Source: Devosia ginsengisoli | Lineage (GTDB): Bacteria > Pseudomonadota > Alphaproteobacteria > Rhizobiales > Devosiaceae | Assembly (NCBI RefSeq): GCF_007859655.1 | Contig: NZ_CP042304.1 | Coordinates: 1,674,001-1,738,000, forward strand | DNA length: 64,000 bases | Direction of reading: 5' to 3' | Part shown: one piece after another, positions 47,775 through 57,030 of the stretch | Position numbering within the stretch: the first letter of the stretch is position 1 | Layout: each line of letters opens with the position of its first letter | Notes under the pieces: model-generated | Told to the model about the DNA's origin: nothing | Database searches by the model: none | Seen by the model: only the letters and a program-made list of their open reading frames with translations | Made by a program: the position numbers and the translations under genes

Positions 47775-48161
47775 ATGACCATCTCACCCCGGCGCATCGG
47801 CGCCATCGCCCTCGGCCTCGCCGTCGCCGCCTTCGCGGCCAATGCGGGCCTCGCCAATTCCGCATCTGGTGACACTGTATGCGGCATCGCCAGCAGCTCC
47901 GAACGCGGCATGCTGGCGCTCGAAGGTACCATTGTCAGCCCCGTTGCGCTGAGCGGCGAATATCGTCTTGCCATCCGCAGCTCGGGCGGCGGCGGCTCGT
48001 CCAATATCAGCCAAGGCGGCTATTTCACCGCCAATGCCAATGAAGCCACAACGCTGGGTAAGGTGCTGATCAATGCCGGCTCCAGCTACAGCATCGACTT
48101 CAATGTCAGTGCCGGCGGCCAGAAGATCGATTGCGATCAGGACATTGCGAGCCTGCGTTGA
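47775..48161 (+). CDS. Curli assembly chaperone CsgH-like protein
   Basis: The 128-residue protein has a signal peptide (MTISPRRIGAIALGLAVAAF, then AANAGLANSA) and a single beta-sandwich domain with CGIASSSERGMLALEGTIVS, GEYRLAIRSSGGGGSSNISQ and GGQKIDCDQDI. This pattern fits CsgH, a periplasmic inhibitor that keeps curlin from fibrillating too early in alphaproteobacteria. Two cysteines may form a disulfide. Its position between two curlins supports the role. A GGAGGAAG box precedes the start. Confidence 0.8.
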   Translation: MTISPRRIGAIALGLAVAAFAANAGLANSASGDTVCGIASSSERGMLALEGTIVSPVALSGEYRLAIRSSGGGGSSNISQGGYFTANANEATTLGKVLINAGSSYSIDFNVSAGGQKIDCDQDIASLR

Positions 48162-48184
48162 ATCACATCATCAGGGACGGCTGA

Positions 48185-48217
48185 AAAGGCTCCGGGACAC
48201 CGGGGCCTTTTTTGTTT
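48185..48217 (+). terminator. Terminator after csgH
   Basis: AAAGGCTCCGG and CCGGGGCCTTT form an 11-bp stem with one mismatch, followed by TTTTGTTT. Confidence 0.85.
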
Positions 48218-48242
48218 GCCAAATCTCACCACCCACCACCAG

Positions 48243-48321
48243 GTCATTCCCGCGCAGGCGGGAATCCATTCTTTGGCTAAACCGATGCAGAAGAGTGGAT
48301 TCCCGCCTGCGCGGGAATGAC
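48243..48321. repeat. REP-like inverted repeat (GTCATTCCCGCGCAGGCGGG)
   Basis: Arms 48243-48268 and 48296-48321 are perfect 26-base inverted copies. It separates csgH from the second curlin, suggesting the latter has its own promoter. Confidence 0.82.
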
Positions 48322-48400
48322 GCTGTGGCGTTGGAACGCTCCATGCAAACAACTGCCGCAAATTCCCTCGCTGAACCCATTCTGAACACCCCGCTCCAAA

Positions 48401-48438
48401 CCGGTTCAGTCACGCTCTCCTAATCTCGGGTCATCGGC
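48401..48438 (+). promoter_or_regulatory. Conserved promoter block of the second curlin gene
   Basis: CCGGTTC, 12 bases, CTAATC, four bases and GTCATCGGC repeat the block seen at 47176-47214, 83 bases before this curlin start. Shared control of both curlins is likely. Confidence 0.62.
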
Positions 48439-48483
48439 TGGAACACCCAGCAAACACAACCAACACCCTCAGGGAGAGATGCC

Positions 48484-48903
48484 ATGACCACCACGTTCAC
48501 CAGGACCTTCGTCGCCGCCGTTGCAGCCGCCGTCATCGGCACTGCCGCCCTTGCCGCCCCCGCCATGGCCGCCGGCCAGGTGTCGATCAGCTTCACGCCG
48601 ACCGACCCGGACCAGCAGCAGGCGCTGGGCGCCGGCCTGCAGATTTTCTCGCTGATGCAGGGCCTGTCGGCATCAGGCGCCAATGCCAGCCAGAACGGCA
48701 ATTTCAACGCCGCCGGCTTCAACCAGAACGGCTCGGGCAATCACGGCCTGATCGTGCAGGAGGGCAATGGCCACCAAGGCACGATCGAGCAGAACGGCAA
48801 CAACAACAATTGCGGCCTGTTCCAGTTCGGCCAAAACACCAATGGCCAATGCGTGCAGAACGGCAATGGCCAGTCGAGCGTGACGACCGTGTTCGGGTTC
48901 TGA
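48484..48903 (+). CDS. Second curlin repeat protein
   Basis: The 139-residue protein has a signal peptide (TRTFVAAVAAAVIGTAALAA, then PAMAAG). A non-repeat segment (QVSISFTPTDPDQQQALGAG) follows, then about five curlin half-repeats rich in N, Q and G (ASQNGNFNAAGFNQNGSGNH onwards). Two cysteines are present. With fewer repeats and an extra N-terminal domain it may be a nucleator (CsgB-like) rather than the main fibre subunit; this is an inference. A strong terminator follows. Confidence 0.82.
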   Translation: MTTTFTRTFVAAVAAAVIGTAALAAPAMAAGQVSISFTPTDPDQQQALGAGLQIFSLMQGLSASGANASQNGNFNAAGFNQNGSGNHGLIVQEGNGHQGTIEQNGNNNNCGLFQFGQNTNGQCVQNGNGQSSVTTVFGF

Positions 48904-48926
48904 GCCACGCAACGCCGCGAAAACAG

Positions 48927-48953
48927 CGGGCCCCTCGGGGCCCGTTTGCTTTT
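48927..48953 (+). terminator. Terminator of the second curlin gene
   Basis: CGGGCCCC, TC and GGGGCCCG form a perfect 8-bp stem followed by TTTGCTTTTG. Confidence 0.83.
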
Positions 48954-48984
48954 GCAGGCAATCTCTCCAAGCACTGGCGCTTCC

Positions 48985-49054
48985 CGCGGACTTGATCCGC
49001 GGGTCACTCTCCAAGCGGTACAAGCGGCGAAAGACCCCCGGATCAAGTCCGGGG
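48985..49054. repeat. Imperfect inverted repeat between curlin and pbpC
   Basis: CCCGCGGACTTGATCCGCGG and GACCCCCGGATCAAGTCCGG are imperfect inverted copies around a short spacer between convergent genes, similar in style to the other intergenic palindromes. Confidence 0.6.
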
Positions 49055-49094
49055 GAGGCGATCGTGGGTAAGATGGAGCAGAGCCTATCAGTGA

Positions 49095-51218
49095 CTAGTT
49101 CAAAAATACCGTCACCGTATCGGCCCTGCCCTCGGCATCGACGACCGACAGCGTGACGAAGCCCGGCCCGTCGGGTTCCCACAGGCTCTGGCGGGCGAAT
49201 TCGGGACGGCCGAAGGGGGCGCCGTTGGCGAAGAAGATGAAGGGCGGCACGCCGTTGCGCACCTTGACCATCAGCGGGGAGATATCGCCCGCCGTCAGGC
49301 CGAGATCGACATCGACACCATTGGCGGGAAAGGCGATTTCGGGGGCGGCGACACGGGCGACCATGTCATTGTCAGGATGACGGAAGCGGCGCAAAGGCGT
49401 GGGCAATTCGCTGTTGGAAGCAAAGAGCACGCCCTGTGGCGCCCGGGGCAGCGGCGCCTTGCGATTGCCGAGGCGATCGAAGGCCTCGAACAGGATCGGC
49501 GCTGCGCCGGTAATACCGGCCAGGCCCGGCACCGGGGCGCCGTCGGGCCGGCCGACCCAGACGCCGATCACCGTCTTGCCATCGAAGCCAATGGCCCAGC
49601 CGTCGCGATAGCCATAGGAGGTGCCGGTCTTGTAGGCGATGCGGCCCGGCGAGCCGTTAAGCGGCGGCGGCACGTCGGCAAGAATGTCGGACACATACCA
49701 GGCCGAGACCGGATCGAGCACCGGCGCGGCAATTTCGGCTTTGGGGGCCGGCCCGATGCCGTCATAGAGGCGGATCGGCTTGCCGCCATTGCCGATGGCG
49801 GCATAGACGGACACCAGATCGCGCAGGGTAATGCCGACGCCGCCGAGACCGACGGCCAGGCTCGGCGCGGTATTGATCGGCAGGCGCGGGTCGGCGTGAG
49901 CACGGCGCAGGCGGGAGACCAGGCGCGCCGGGCCGACCGCATCGAGCACCACGACGGCGGGAATGTTGAGCGATTCCGTCAGCGCATCGTGGATGGTCAC
50001 CGTGCCGCGATTGAAACCGTCGAAATTGACCGGGAGGTAGGCGCCGAAGGCCGTCGGCCGATCCTCGATCAGGCTTTCGGGATGGGCCAGACCCAGCTCG
50101 AACGCCAGGCCGTAGATCAGCGGCTTGAGGGTGGATCCGGGCGAGCGGATGGCATTGGTCATGTCGACGAAGCCGGCGCTCTGGGTGGAGAACAGGCCGG
50201 CCGAGCCGACCGAGGCGAGCACTTCGCCACTGGCAATATCGGCGGCAACGATGGCCACGGACACCTTCGGGTCGATCAGCCTGGCGCGGCCGGCGGCGAG
50301 ATGCTCCAGCGCGTCCTGCAGGCGCTTGTCCACGGTCAGCTCGATTGCCCGCGCCGTGGGCTGGGCCCGGACCGCCTGCGCGGCCATATGCGCGGCCAGC
50401 ATGGGGAATTCCCGCCTTGCGGTGGGCACAGGCTCGCGCTTGGCGACGAGCGCATCTTCCGGTGGCAGGGCGCCGGTCGCCACCAGCCGGTCCAGCACCA
50501 TGTCGCGGCTGCGCTTTGCGGCCACCGGGTCGCGGTCGGGGCGGCGCGCCTCGGGCGATTGCGGCAGGGCCACCAGCAAAGCGGCCTCGGCAATGGTCAG
50601 GCGGCCGGGCTCCTTGCCGAAATAGGCCAGGGTGGCGGCGCGGATGCCCTCGATATTGCCGCCATAGGGGGCCAGGGTCAGGTAGAGATCGATGATCTCG
50701 TCCTTGCTGAGCTCGTGTTCCAGCCGGTCGGCATGCACCATCTGGCGCAGTTTGCCCCAGATATCGCGGGTCGGCTCCCCCTCGATCAGCCGCGCCACCT
50801 GCATGGTGAGCGTCGAGCCGCCGGAGACGACGCGACCGGCCATGACGAACTGCCCGGCAGCGCGCAGCATGGAACTCCAGGCAATGCCATTATGCTCGGC
50901 AAAGCCGCGATCCTCATAGGCGATGAGCATCTGGAGGAAGCGCGGATCAACCTCCGCCCGGCTGACCGGCAAGCGCCAGCGGCCGTCGCCAGTGGTGAAG
51001 GGACGCAGCAGCATGCCATTGCGATCGGTGACGGCGACGGAAACCGGCAGCGTCGCCACATCAGGCGTCGGCGGCAGCGTCTCGGCAATGCCTGATAGCG
51101 TGGAATTGAGCTGGATGGCCCCAGCGCAGGCGGCGACGAAGAAGCCGAAGCCCGCAAGCGTCAGCCAGCGCGTCCAGCGTTTTGGCGGCTTTGATTTGCC
51201 CGTATCCGTCATCGTCAC
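49095..51218 (-). CDS. pbpC: Penicillin-binding protein 1C
   Basis: The 707-residue bifunctional enzyme has an N-terminal membrane anchor (WLTLAGFGFFVAACAGAIQL). The glycosyltransferase domain has the catalytic Glu in AYEDRGFAEHNGIAWSSMLR. The transpeptidase domain has the serine motif SPGSTLKPLIYG and KTGTSYGYRDGWAIGFDG. A C-terminal BiPBP_C-type domain follows. PBP1C makes or repairs peptidoglycan. It is downstream of the alpha-2-macroglobulin gene on the same strand, the pairing seen as yfhM-pbpC in many proteobacteria. Confidence 0.94.
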   Translation of the reverse strand: MTMTDTGKSKPPKRWTRWLTLAGFGFFVAACAGAIQLNSTLSGIAETLPPTPDVATLPVSVAVTDRNGMLLRPFTTGDGRWRLPVSRAEVDPRFLQMLIAYEDRGFAEHNGIAWSSMLRAAGQFVMAGRVVSGGSTLTMQVARLIEGEPTRDIWGKLRQMVHADRLEHELSKDEIIDLYLTLAPYGGNIEGIRAATLAYFGKEPGRLTIAEAALLVALPQSPEARRPDRDPVAAKRSRDMVLDRLVATGALPPEDALVAKREPVPTARREFPMLAAHMAAQAVRAQPTARAIELTVDKRLQDALEHLAAGRARLIDPKVSVAIVAADIASGEVLASVGSAGLFSTQSAGFVDMTNAIRSPGSTLKPLIYGLAFELGLAHPESLIEDRPTAFGAYLPVNFDGFNRGTVTIHDALTESLNIPAVVVLDAVGPARLVSRLRRAHADPRLPINTAPSLAVGLGGVGITLRDLVSVYAAIGNGGKPIRLYDGIGPAPKAEIAAPVLDPVSAWYVSDILADVPPPLNGSPGRIAYKTGTSYGYRDGWAIGFDGKTVIGVWVGRPDGAPVPGLAGITGAAPILFEAFDRLGNRKAPLPRAPQGVLFASNSELPTPLRRFRHPDNDMVARVAAPEIAFPANGVDVDLGLTAGDISPLMVKVRNGVPPFIFFANGAPFGRPEFARQSLWEPDGPGFVTLSVVDAEGRADTVTVFLN

Positions 51219-51236
51219 GTGACTAATCTCTCAGTC

Positions 51237-51320
51237 GTCACCCTCGGGCTTGACCCGAGGGCTCTACACTTGACCAACGCACCGCCAGTGCAGGGCCCTC
51301 GGGTCAAGCCCGAGGGTGAC
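51237..51320. repeat. Perfect 26-base inverted repeat between pbpC and the macroglobulin gene
   Basis: GTCACCCTCGGGCTTGACCC (51237-51262) is inverted at 51295-51320. It forms a very stable hairpin and may limit read-through from the macroglobulin gene into pbpC. Confidence 0.8.
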
Positions 51321-51377
51321 GGCCGGTGGGGTGGAAGAGACCCTGCCCTCCAACCGCCATATGCACCAGCACGGTCA

Positions 51378-54300
51378 TCATGGCCCGGTCGGCGTGACCT
51401 CGATGGCGCCGGCGGCGGTGTTCGCCCGGAATTCGGGGCGATACATATCTTCCACCGTCGCACCGGGCAGCACGAAGGTGCCCGGCGACACGGCCCGCAC
51501 CAGATAGGCGGTGGTGAAGGTGCCGGTTTGATCGAAATAACGGAAGGCAGCGACATACTGGTCGGTCCGCGATTCCACATGGGTTGCCGCATTGAGCTCG
51601 AGCCAGCTGAAATCGGCCACGCCGCTGCCGGCGGAGAGGTCCGGATTTTCGATCTCGAAGCCCGCAGGCAAGGGATCAGCCAGGAGATACTGGCCCGAAC
51701 CCAGGTTTTGCGGCCGTACTGTCAGCACCACGACGAGGCGATCATTCTGCGCAATGGGCGCCGCCTGCGGATCGACCGGCGTACCATCGGGCAGGAAATA
51801 TTCGCGGGCGATGGTGAAGCCGTCGCTGGTGGCCGGCGGCGGCGTGATCGGATAGCCGGTCACGGTCACCTTGGCCTCGGTATCGGCAGCGCCGGTATTG
51901 GCGATTTCCACCGGTGCGAAACCGGCTTGGTCATAGCGCCGATACACCTGGCCCGTGAGGGCTTCGCCATCGAGCGTGATCGAGCCATCGGTGCTGGAGG
52001 CGCCGAGTGCTGCTGCGGCCATGAGGGTCCAGCTATCTTCCTGCGTCGAGGTATAACGCGCCCGGTCGCGGAGTTTGGCCAGTTCATTGGCCAGTTCCGT
52101 GAGGTTGACGCCCGCAGGCTTGAACTCGGCGGCCAAAGCCAGCACGCCGGCATAATCGCGCATACGGCTGCCATAGTCGCCGCGATAGCGCTTGATATTG
52201 TCAGGCGACTTAAGCCCGACAATGGCCGCCTCGAAAGCGGTTTTGGCGCGCGTCGGATCGCCATAGAGCGCCAGCGCCGCCCCGAGCTGCGCTTGGGCCA
52301 GCGGCGAACCGAAGGCCTGGAGACGCGCCTCGTGATAGTAGCGCAGGTCGCCCATGGAGACCCGCCCTGCCCGGGCCAGATCGTAGAGCGCATAGGCGAT
52401 GTCTTCGCCGCCGTCATCGAAGTCGGAGGCATAGGACAACTGGTTGGCCAGGTTGTCGAAAGCCATGGTCAACGATTGTTCGGGCACGGCATAGCCAGCC
52501 GCCTTGGCGCGCAGCAGGAAGTCGGTGACATAGCCGTCGAGCCACAGGTCGCCGCCATCGAACGGCCCCCAGAGCCCGAACCCGCCATTGGAACTCTGCT
52601 TGGAGAGCAGGTTGGCAATGGCGTCTGTCACCGTCTGGTTGAGCTTGTCGTCTTCAGCGACGCCCACGAGCTTGGCCACATCGTTGAGGTAGAGCAGCGG
52701 CAAGGCGCGGCTCGAAACCTGCTCGGCACAACCATAGGGGTAGCGATCGAGCGCCAGCAGCAGGCCGGGCACATCGAGGCGGGCAATGGGGCCGATGGCC
52801 AGCGTCATGGCGCCGGTATCGGTCATGTAGCTCTCGAAATAGTCCGGTCCGACGGTGATGCTCTCGCCCGCCTTGATCGGCAGGACGCGGCTGGTGGTGA
52901 CCGGGGCGCTGGTCGGCCGCACGCCGAGCAGCAATTCCTTGGTCTGCGTGCTGCCGTCGGGCGCGGTGATGGTCAGCACAACCGGCCAATCACCGATCTG
53001 CATGCCGTTGAGCCTGAGATCGAGCGCCGTTCGCTCACCCTGGGCCAGTTCGACATCGCTGTTCGCTGCCGGCGTGGCAATGCCCTCACCCGTCGAGAGC
53101 GAAACGCCATAGCTGCCATCGGCACCGCCGACATTGTTGATCTCGACCAAGAGGCGGGACTCGTCGCCCACGCGCAGGAAGCGCGGCGGGCTGAGGGTCA
53201 CGACGACAGGATCGCGCACGATGACATCGGCCGAGGCGTGGCCGACGGCCGTGTCGGTCCAGGCCATGGCCATAACCCGCACCGTGCCGGAGAAGTCCGG
53301 CATATCGAAGGTGATGGTAGCCTTGCCGTCGGCATCGACCTCGACAATGCCCGAATGGAGGGCGACGAGAACCGAAGTCGGCGGCGGGGTGCCGGTGCGG
53401 GACGAGCCGCCGTCACCGCCCGAGCGCATGGCACCGGACAGGCCCTGGGTCGGATCGATCAGCGAGCCATAGAGGTCACGGATATCCATGCCGAGCTGGC
53501 GCTGGCCGAAATACCAGCCGTCCGGGTCCGGCACCTTGAAGTTGGTGAGATTGAGAATGCCCAGATCCACCGCGGCCACGGCCACATAGGCCTGCTGGCC
53601 GGCGGCCAGGTTGCCCAGTTCCACCGTGGTGGTGAAGCTCTGCCGCGGCAGGGTCACCTCAGGCGTATCGAGGCTGACGTCGAGCTTGCGGTCGCCCGGC
53701 TCGACATCGGCGAAGGCCAGGCCCAAGGCCCGCGACGGCATGCGCTTTTCGGCCACGTCGGACGGGCGATAGAGAATGGCCGTGACATAGGCGCCGGGGC
53801 CCCATTCATCGGTGACTTCGAGCGGCACCGTGGTGCCGCCTTCGGGCACGTCGACCGCCTGCATGGCGATGACGCGGTTGTCGATCACCATGACCAGCGC
53901 CGTGCCGGCAAATTGCGGGTCGAGCTTGAGCTGGGCGGTGTCGCCGACCTTATAGCCGGGCTTGTCGAGGGCGACCTGCAATGTGTCGGGCGTGTCGCTG
54001 CCGGCATCGGCGTAATAGTAGCCGGCATAGAATTCATAGCTGGATGAGGTCGCATCTGGCCCGCTGCTATCCACTTCGACCCGGTAGCGCCCCCAATCGA
54101 CATTGGCGCCGATCGTCGCCGGCCCGCCATCAGGCGTAGCGGCGGTGCCGCTGGCGACTTCGCGGGTCGTGGTGATGGCCTCCCAGCGCCAGTTGCTGCC
54201 GGAGCGGTACCATTGGTAATGCGTCTCGACGCGCGAAATGCTCCAGTTTAGGCCTTCCTTGGCCACGGCTTCGCCTTCGGGCGAAACCGCCACGATGTCG

Positions 54301-56873
54301 AAGCGGGCCTCGCTGCCTTCGGCGAGCCCGGAAGCATCGCTGAAGACCGGCTTGATGCCGAGGCGGTCGCCGCTGGCGAGCACAGGGCGGCTGATGCTGC
54401 GCTCGATACTGCGCCCATTGGTGTCGACGAGGCGCAGCAGCACCTGTGCCTGCAACGGACGGGTGGTGGATTGCGGTTCGGGCAGCACGATTTCGGCCAC
54501 GGCATGGCCGGTCTCGTCGGTCGTGCCGACCACGCCCAGCGGCTCGCGATTGGTCTCGATCGTGTCATCCAGCCGGCCGAAGCTGTAGCCGGGGAAATCG
54601 GGCAGGCTCATCACCGGGCGGATAATGGCATCGGCCTCGATGGCGAGATTTGGCGCGGTGGCGCCATAGAGATATTTGGCGTCGACATCGACTTCGGTCG
54701 CGACACCGGTTGCCATCGGCTCGTCGGCGGCGCTGACTTCGAAGGCCAGCCGCTCGGGTTCGAAATCTTCCACGAGGAAGCTGGTGCTGGACAGCGCCTG
54801 CGCCTCGGGATCGGCATAGAGCCGGGCGGTCCAGGAACCGCGCATGGCCTCTGAGACCAGCGGCAAGGCCACGAAATAGCCGCCGGCGCCTTCATCGCTC
54901 AACACCTGCTTGCTGGAAATGACGCCATCCGGGCGCTCGACTTCCAGGGTCAGGGGCAGGCCGGTGACGGCATTGGCGCGTTCGTCGCGCAGCAAGGCGG
55001 TGAGATAGACGGTTTCGCCGGGGCGATAGACGCCGCGTTCGGTGGTGGCGAAGATATCCAGCGGACCGGGCGAGGGCCGCCCTTCCACGCCCCGATCGGT
55101 GAGATCGAAGGCCGGACGGCTGAGGTCGAGGAAGGCGTAGTCGCCGTCGCCGGTTTCGGCGACCAGCAATTGCGGCGCCCTGCCCCCTTCGCCCCGCGCC
55201 AGGCCCGGCGCGAAGACGGCGCGGCCATCGGCATCGGTGGTGGTCTCGCCCAGGATTTCGTTATTGACGGCGACGAGGCGCACCTTGGCATCGGCAATCG
55301 GCTGTGCGTCGGTGAGGCTGCGCACGAAAGCATGCACGCCATCATCACCGGCGACAGTGGTCAGGCCCAGATCGGTGACGATGAACCACTGCGTGGCCAC
55401 GCTGTCCCAATATTCGGTCTGCTCATCCTTGATCTTGGCGGTGATGACATAGGCGCCGGCTTCCATCTGGCCGAGCGTTTCGGCGACGGGAATGGCGGTG
55501 GTGGTCAGTTCATTGGGCTTGCCCCGGGCGAGATCGACCTCGCCCTTCCAGACTTCTTCGCCGACGCGACCGGCAATGTCCTCGGCGTCGTATTCGGTGA
55601 GGCTTCCCTGGAAGATGCCGTCGCGCACGGCGGTCGCGATCGAGCGGTCGCCTACGCGATAGATCATGACTTCGGCCACATCGGCATTGACCGAGGTGAT
55701 CGGCAGCCCGCCGCCGAGACCGGCCGGCATGACATAGGCATTGTTGGCAAAGCCGACGAAGGGCGAGCGATCCGGTATATAGATGTCGAGCACGACATCC
55801 TTGAGCAGTTCCTCGCCATCAACCGACGGCAGGCCGGCGCGCAGGCGAATGGCATAGCGCCCGCCATGCAGCAGGCCGCCAATGCAGATCTGGTCCTGTT
55901 CAGGCTCGATGGAGGCCTGCGGCGTATCGGCCACGACCACGAAGGCGGACAGGTCGGTCGAGCCATAGGGCAATGGATCGGAGAAGACGGCGCAGACGCG
56001 CGGCGCGGCGGCCTCGGCATCGACGACGTGATTGACCACGCGGAAGCCATGCTGGGCGACGACGCTGTCGAGATGGGTAGCCACGGCCTCATTGGCCGCC
56101 AGCTTCAGGCTCACGCGATAGGTCGCGATGACTTCGCGCCACATTTCGCGATATTCCATGCCATTGGCCAGGGCGGCCAGGGCATCGGCACGGTCCCGCG
56201 GCTCGCTGGCGCGCAGGAAGGCATTCATGGCCGCCGACGTGGCCAGGCGCGCCAGGTCGCCGCTATTGTCGCCTTCCGACAGGCCCGCAACGGTTTCGGC
56301 CTGCGTCAGCGCCACCTGCGCCAAAGCCTGCCAGACGGCAAGATCATTGGCATTGATGGCCAGGGCCTGCCGGTAGGCGGTGATGGCGGCGAGGGAATTG
56401 CCGGCCGCTGCGGCCTCCTCGGCGGAGGCCACGAGGTCGGCATAGGTCACCTTAGGCGGCGGCGCATCGGTCTGCGGCAGGCCACGGGCAAAGCTGCGGG
56501 CGGAATCGATGATGCTCTGGGCAGGGAACGGCAATTCGGCCTGGCGGACCGCTTCGATCACCGCCGGGGACGGCGCCCGGCTGACGCGACCCGATACGGC
56601 GCCGGCAAATTCGGCCTGCTCGCCGACCGCGCCCTTGAGGAAGCACCAGTTGGACTGGCTGTTGAAGGTGAAGGCGCGGCAGATATTGTCGTCGGTGCAT
56701 GCCGCAGTGCAGGCATCGAGGTCGGTATTGCGGATAATCGAATAATCGGAACCGGGGAGATCGGTGTCCTGCAGCAGCGTGACCTTATGGTCAGCCGCCA
56801 GCGCCGGAGAGGCGCCCAGGGCCAAAACCATGGCCAGCCCCAGCACGCGCATCTTCGAGATGAGCTGCAGCAT
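51378..56873 (-). CDS. Bacterial alpha-2-macroglobulin with N-terminal PAN/Apple-like domain
   Basis: The 1831-residue periplasmic protein has a signal peptide (MRVLGLAMVLALGASPALAA). A PAN/Apple-like domain follows, with cysteine pairs (DLDACTAACTDDNICRAFTF, NWCFLKGA). TPR-like helices come next, then macroglobulin domains with the bait-region area (around SGGDGGSSRTGTPPP). The thioester motif CAEQ starts at residue 1382 in YPYGCAEQVSSRALPLLYL. These proteins trap attacking proteases and work with PBP1C, encoded just downstream. The ATG at 56873 has a GGGAGG box. Confidence 0.92.
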   Translation of the reverse strand: MLQLISKMRVLGLAMVLALGASPALAADHKVTLLQDTDLPGSDYSIIRNTDLDACTAACTDDNICRAFTFNSQSNWCFLKGAVGEQAEFAGAVSGRVSRAPSPAVIEAVRQAELPFPAQSIIDSARSFARGLPQTDAPPPKVTYADLVASAEEAAAAGNSLAAITAYRQALAINANDLAVWQALAQVALTQAETVAGLSEGDNSGDLARLATSAAMNAFLRASEPRDRADALAALANGMEYREMWREVIATYRVSLKLAANEAVATHLDSVVAQHGFRVVNHVVDAEAAAPRVCAVFSDPLPYGSTDLSAFVVVADTPQASIEPEQDQICIGGLLHGGRYAIRLRAGLPSVDGEELLKDVVLDIYIPDRSPFVGFANNAYVMPAGLGGGLPITSVNADVAEVMIYRVGDRSIATAVRDGIFQGSLTEYDAEDIAGRVGEEVWKGEVDLARGKPNELTTTAIPVAETLGQMEAGAYVITAKIKDEQTEYWDSVATQWFIVTDLGLTTVAGDDGVHAFVRSLTDAQPIADAKVRLVAVNNEILGETTTDADGRAVFAPGLARGEGGRAPQLLVAETGDGDYAFLDLSRPAFDLTDRGVEGRPSPGPLDIFATTERGVYRPGETVYLTALLRDERANAVTGLPLTLEVERPDGVISSKQVLSDEGAGGYFVALPLVSEAMRGSWTARLYADPEAQALSSTSFLVEDFEPERLAFEVSAADEPMATGVATEVDVDAKYLYGATAPNLAIEADAIIRPVMSLPDFPGYSFGRLDDTIETNREPLGVVGTTDETGHAVAEIVLPEPQSTTRPLQAQVLLRLVDTNGRSIERSISRPVLASGDRLGIKPVFSDASGLAEGSEARFDIVAVSPEGEAVAKEGLNWSISRVETHYQWYRSGSNWRWEAITTTREVASGTAATPDGGPATIGANVDWGRYRVEVDSSGPDATSSSYEFYAGYYYADAGSDTPDTLQVALDKPGYKVGDTAQLKLDPQFAGTALVMVIDNRVIAMQAVDVPEGGTTVPLEVTDEWGPGAYVTAILYRPSDVAEKRMPSRALGLAFADVEPGDRKLDVSLDTPEVTLPRQSFTTTVELGNLAAGQQAYVAVAAVDLGILNLTNFKVPDPDGWYFGQRQLGMDIRDLYGSLIDPTQGLSGAMRSGGDGGSSRTGTPPPTSVLVALHSGIVEVDADGKATITFDMPDFSGTVRVMAMAWTDTAVGHASADVIVRDPVVVTLSPPRFLRVGDESRLLVEINNVGGADGSYGVSLSTGEGIATPAANSDVELAQGERTALDLRLNGMQIGDWPVVLTITAPDGSTQTKELLLGVRPTSAPVTTSRVLPIKAGESITVGPDYFESYMTDTGAMTLAIGPIARLDVPGLLLALDRYPYGCAEQVSSRALPLLYLNDVAKLVGVAEDDKLNQTVTDAIANLLSKQSSNGGFGLWGPFDGGDLWLDGYVTDFLLRAKAAGYAVPEQSLTMAFDNLANQLSYASDFDDGGEDIAYALYDLARAGRVSMGDLRYYHEARLQAFGSPLAQAQLGAALALYGDPTRAKTAFEAAIVGLKSPDNIKRYRGDYGSRMRDYAGVLALAAEFKPAGVNLTELANELAKLRDRARYTSTQEDSWTLMAAAALGASSTDGSITLDGEALTGQVYRRYDQAGFAPVEIANTGAADTEAKVTVTGYPITPPPATSDGFTIAREYFLPDGTPVDPQAAPIAQNDRLVVVLTVRPQNLGSGQYLLADPLPAGFEIENPDLSAGSGVADFSWLELNAATHVESRTDQYVAAFRYFDQTGTFTTAYLVRAVSPGTFVLPGATVEDMYRPEFRANTAAGAIEVTPTGP

Positions 56874-56980
56874 CGTTGTCCTCCCAAACTCAGTGCCGCC
56901 ATATTGGACGCGAAGCTGAGGCAGAAACAAGGCCGCAAGAGTATTGGATTGTCAGGAGTTTGATGTTGCACGGCCATAAA

Positions 56981-57012
56981 GCAGAAAGGCCCGCAACTGT
57001 TGCGGGCCTTTC
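56981..57012 (-). terminator. Terminator of dksA
   Basis: GGCCCGCAA and TTGCGGGCC form a 9-bp stem with a three-base loop, followed on the - strand by TTTCTGCTTT. It lies between dksA and the macroglobulin gene. Confidence 0.85.
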
Positions 57013-57030
57013 CTGTTATCGCCGGGTTTC

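Noticed and set aside
51219..54047. A reading frame of about 942 codons opposite the macroglobulin gene
   Set aside because: Low-complexity composition typical of an antisense shadow, and it runs through a perfect intergenic hairpin; the macroglobulin reading has a signal peptide and thioester motif.
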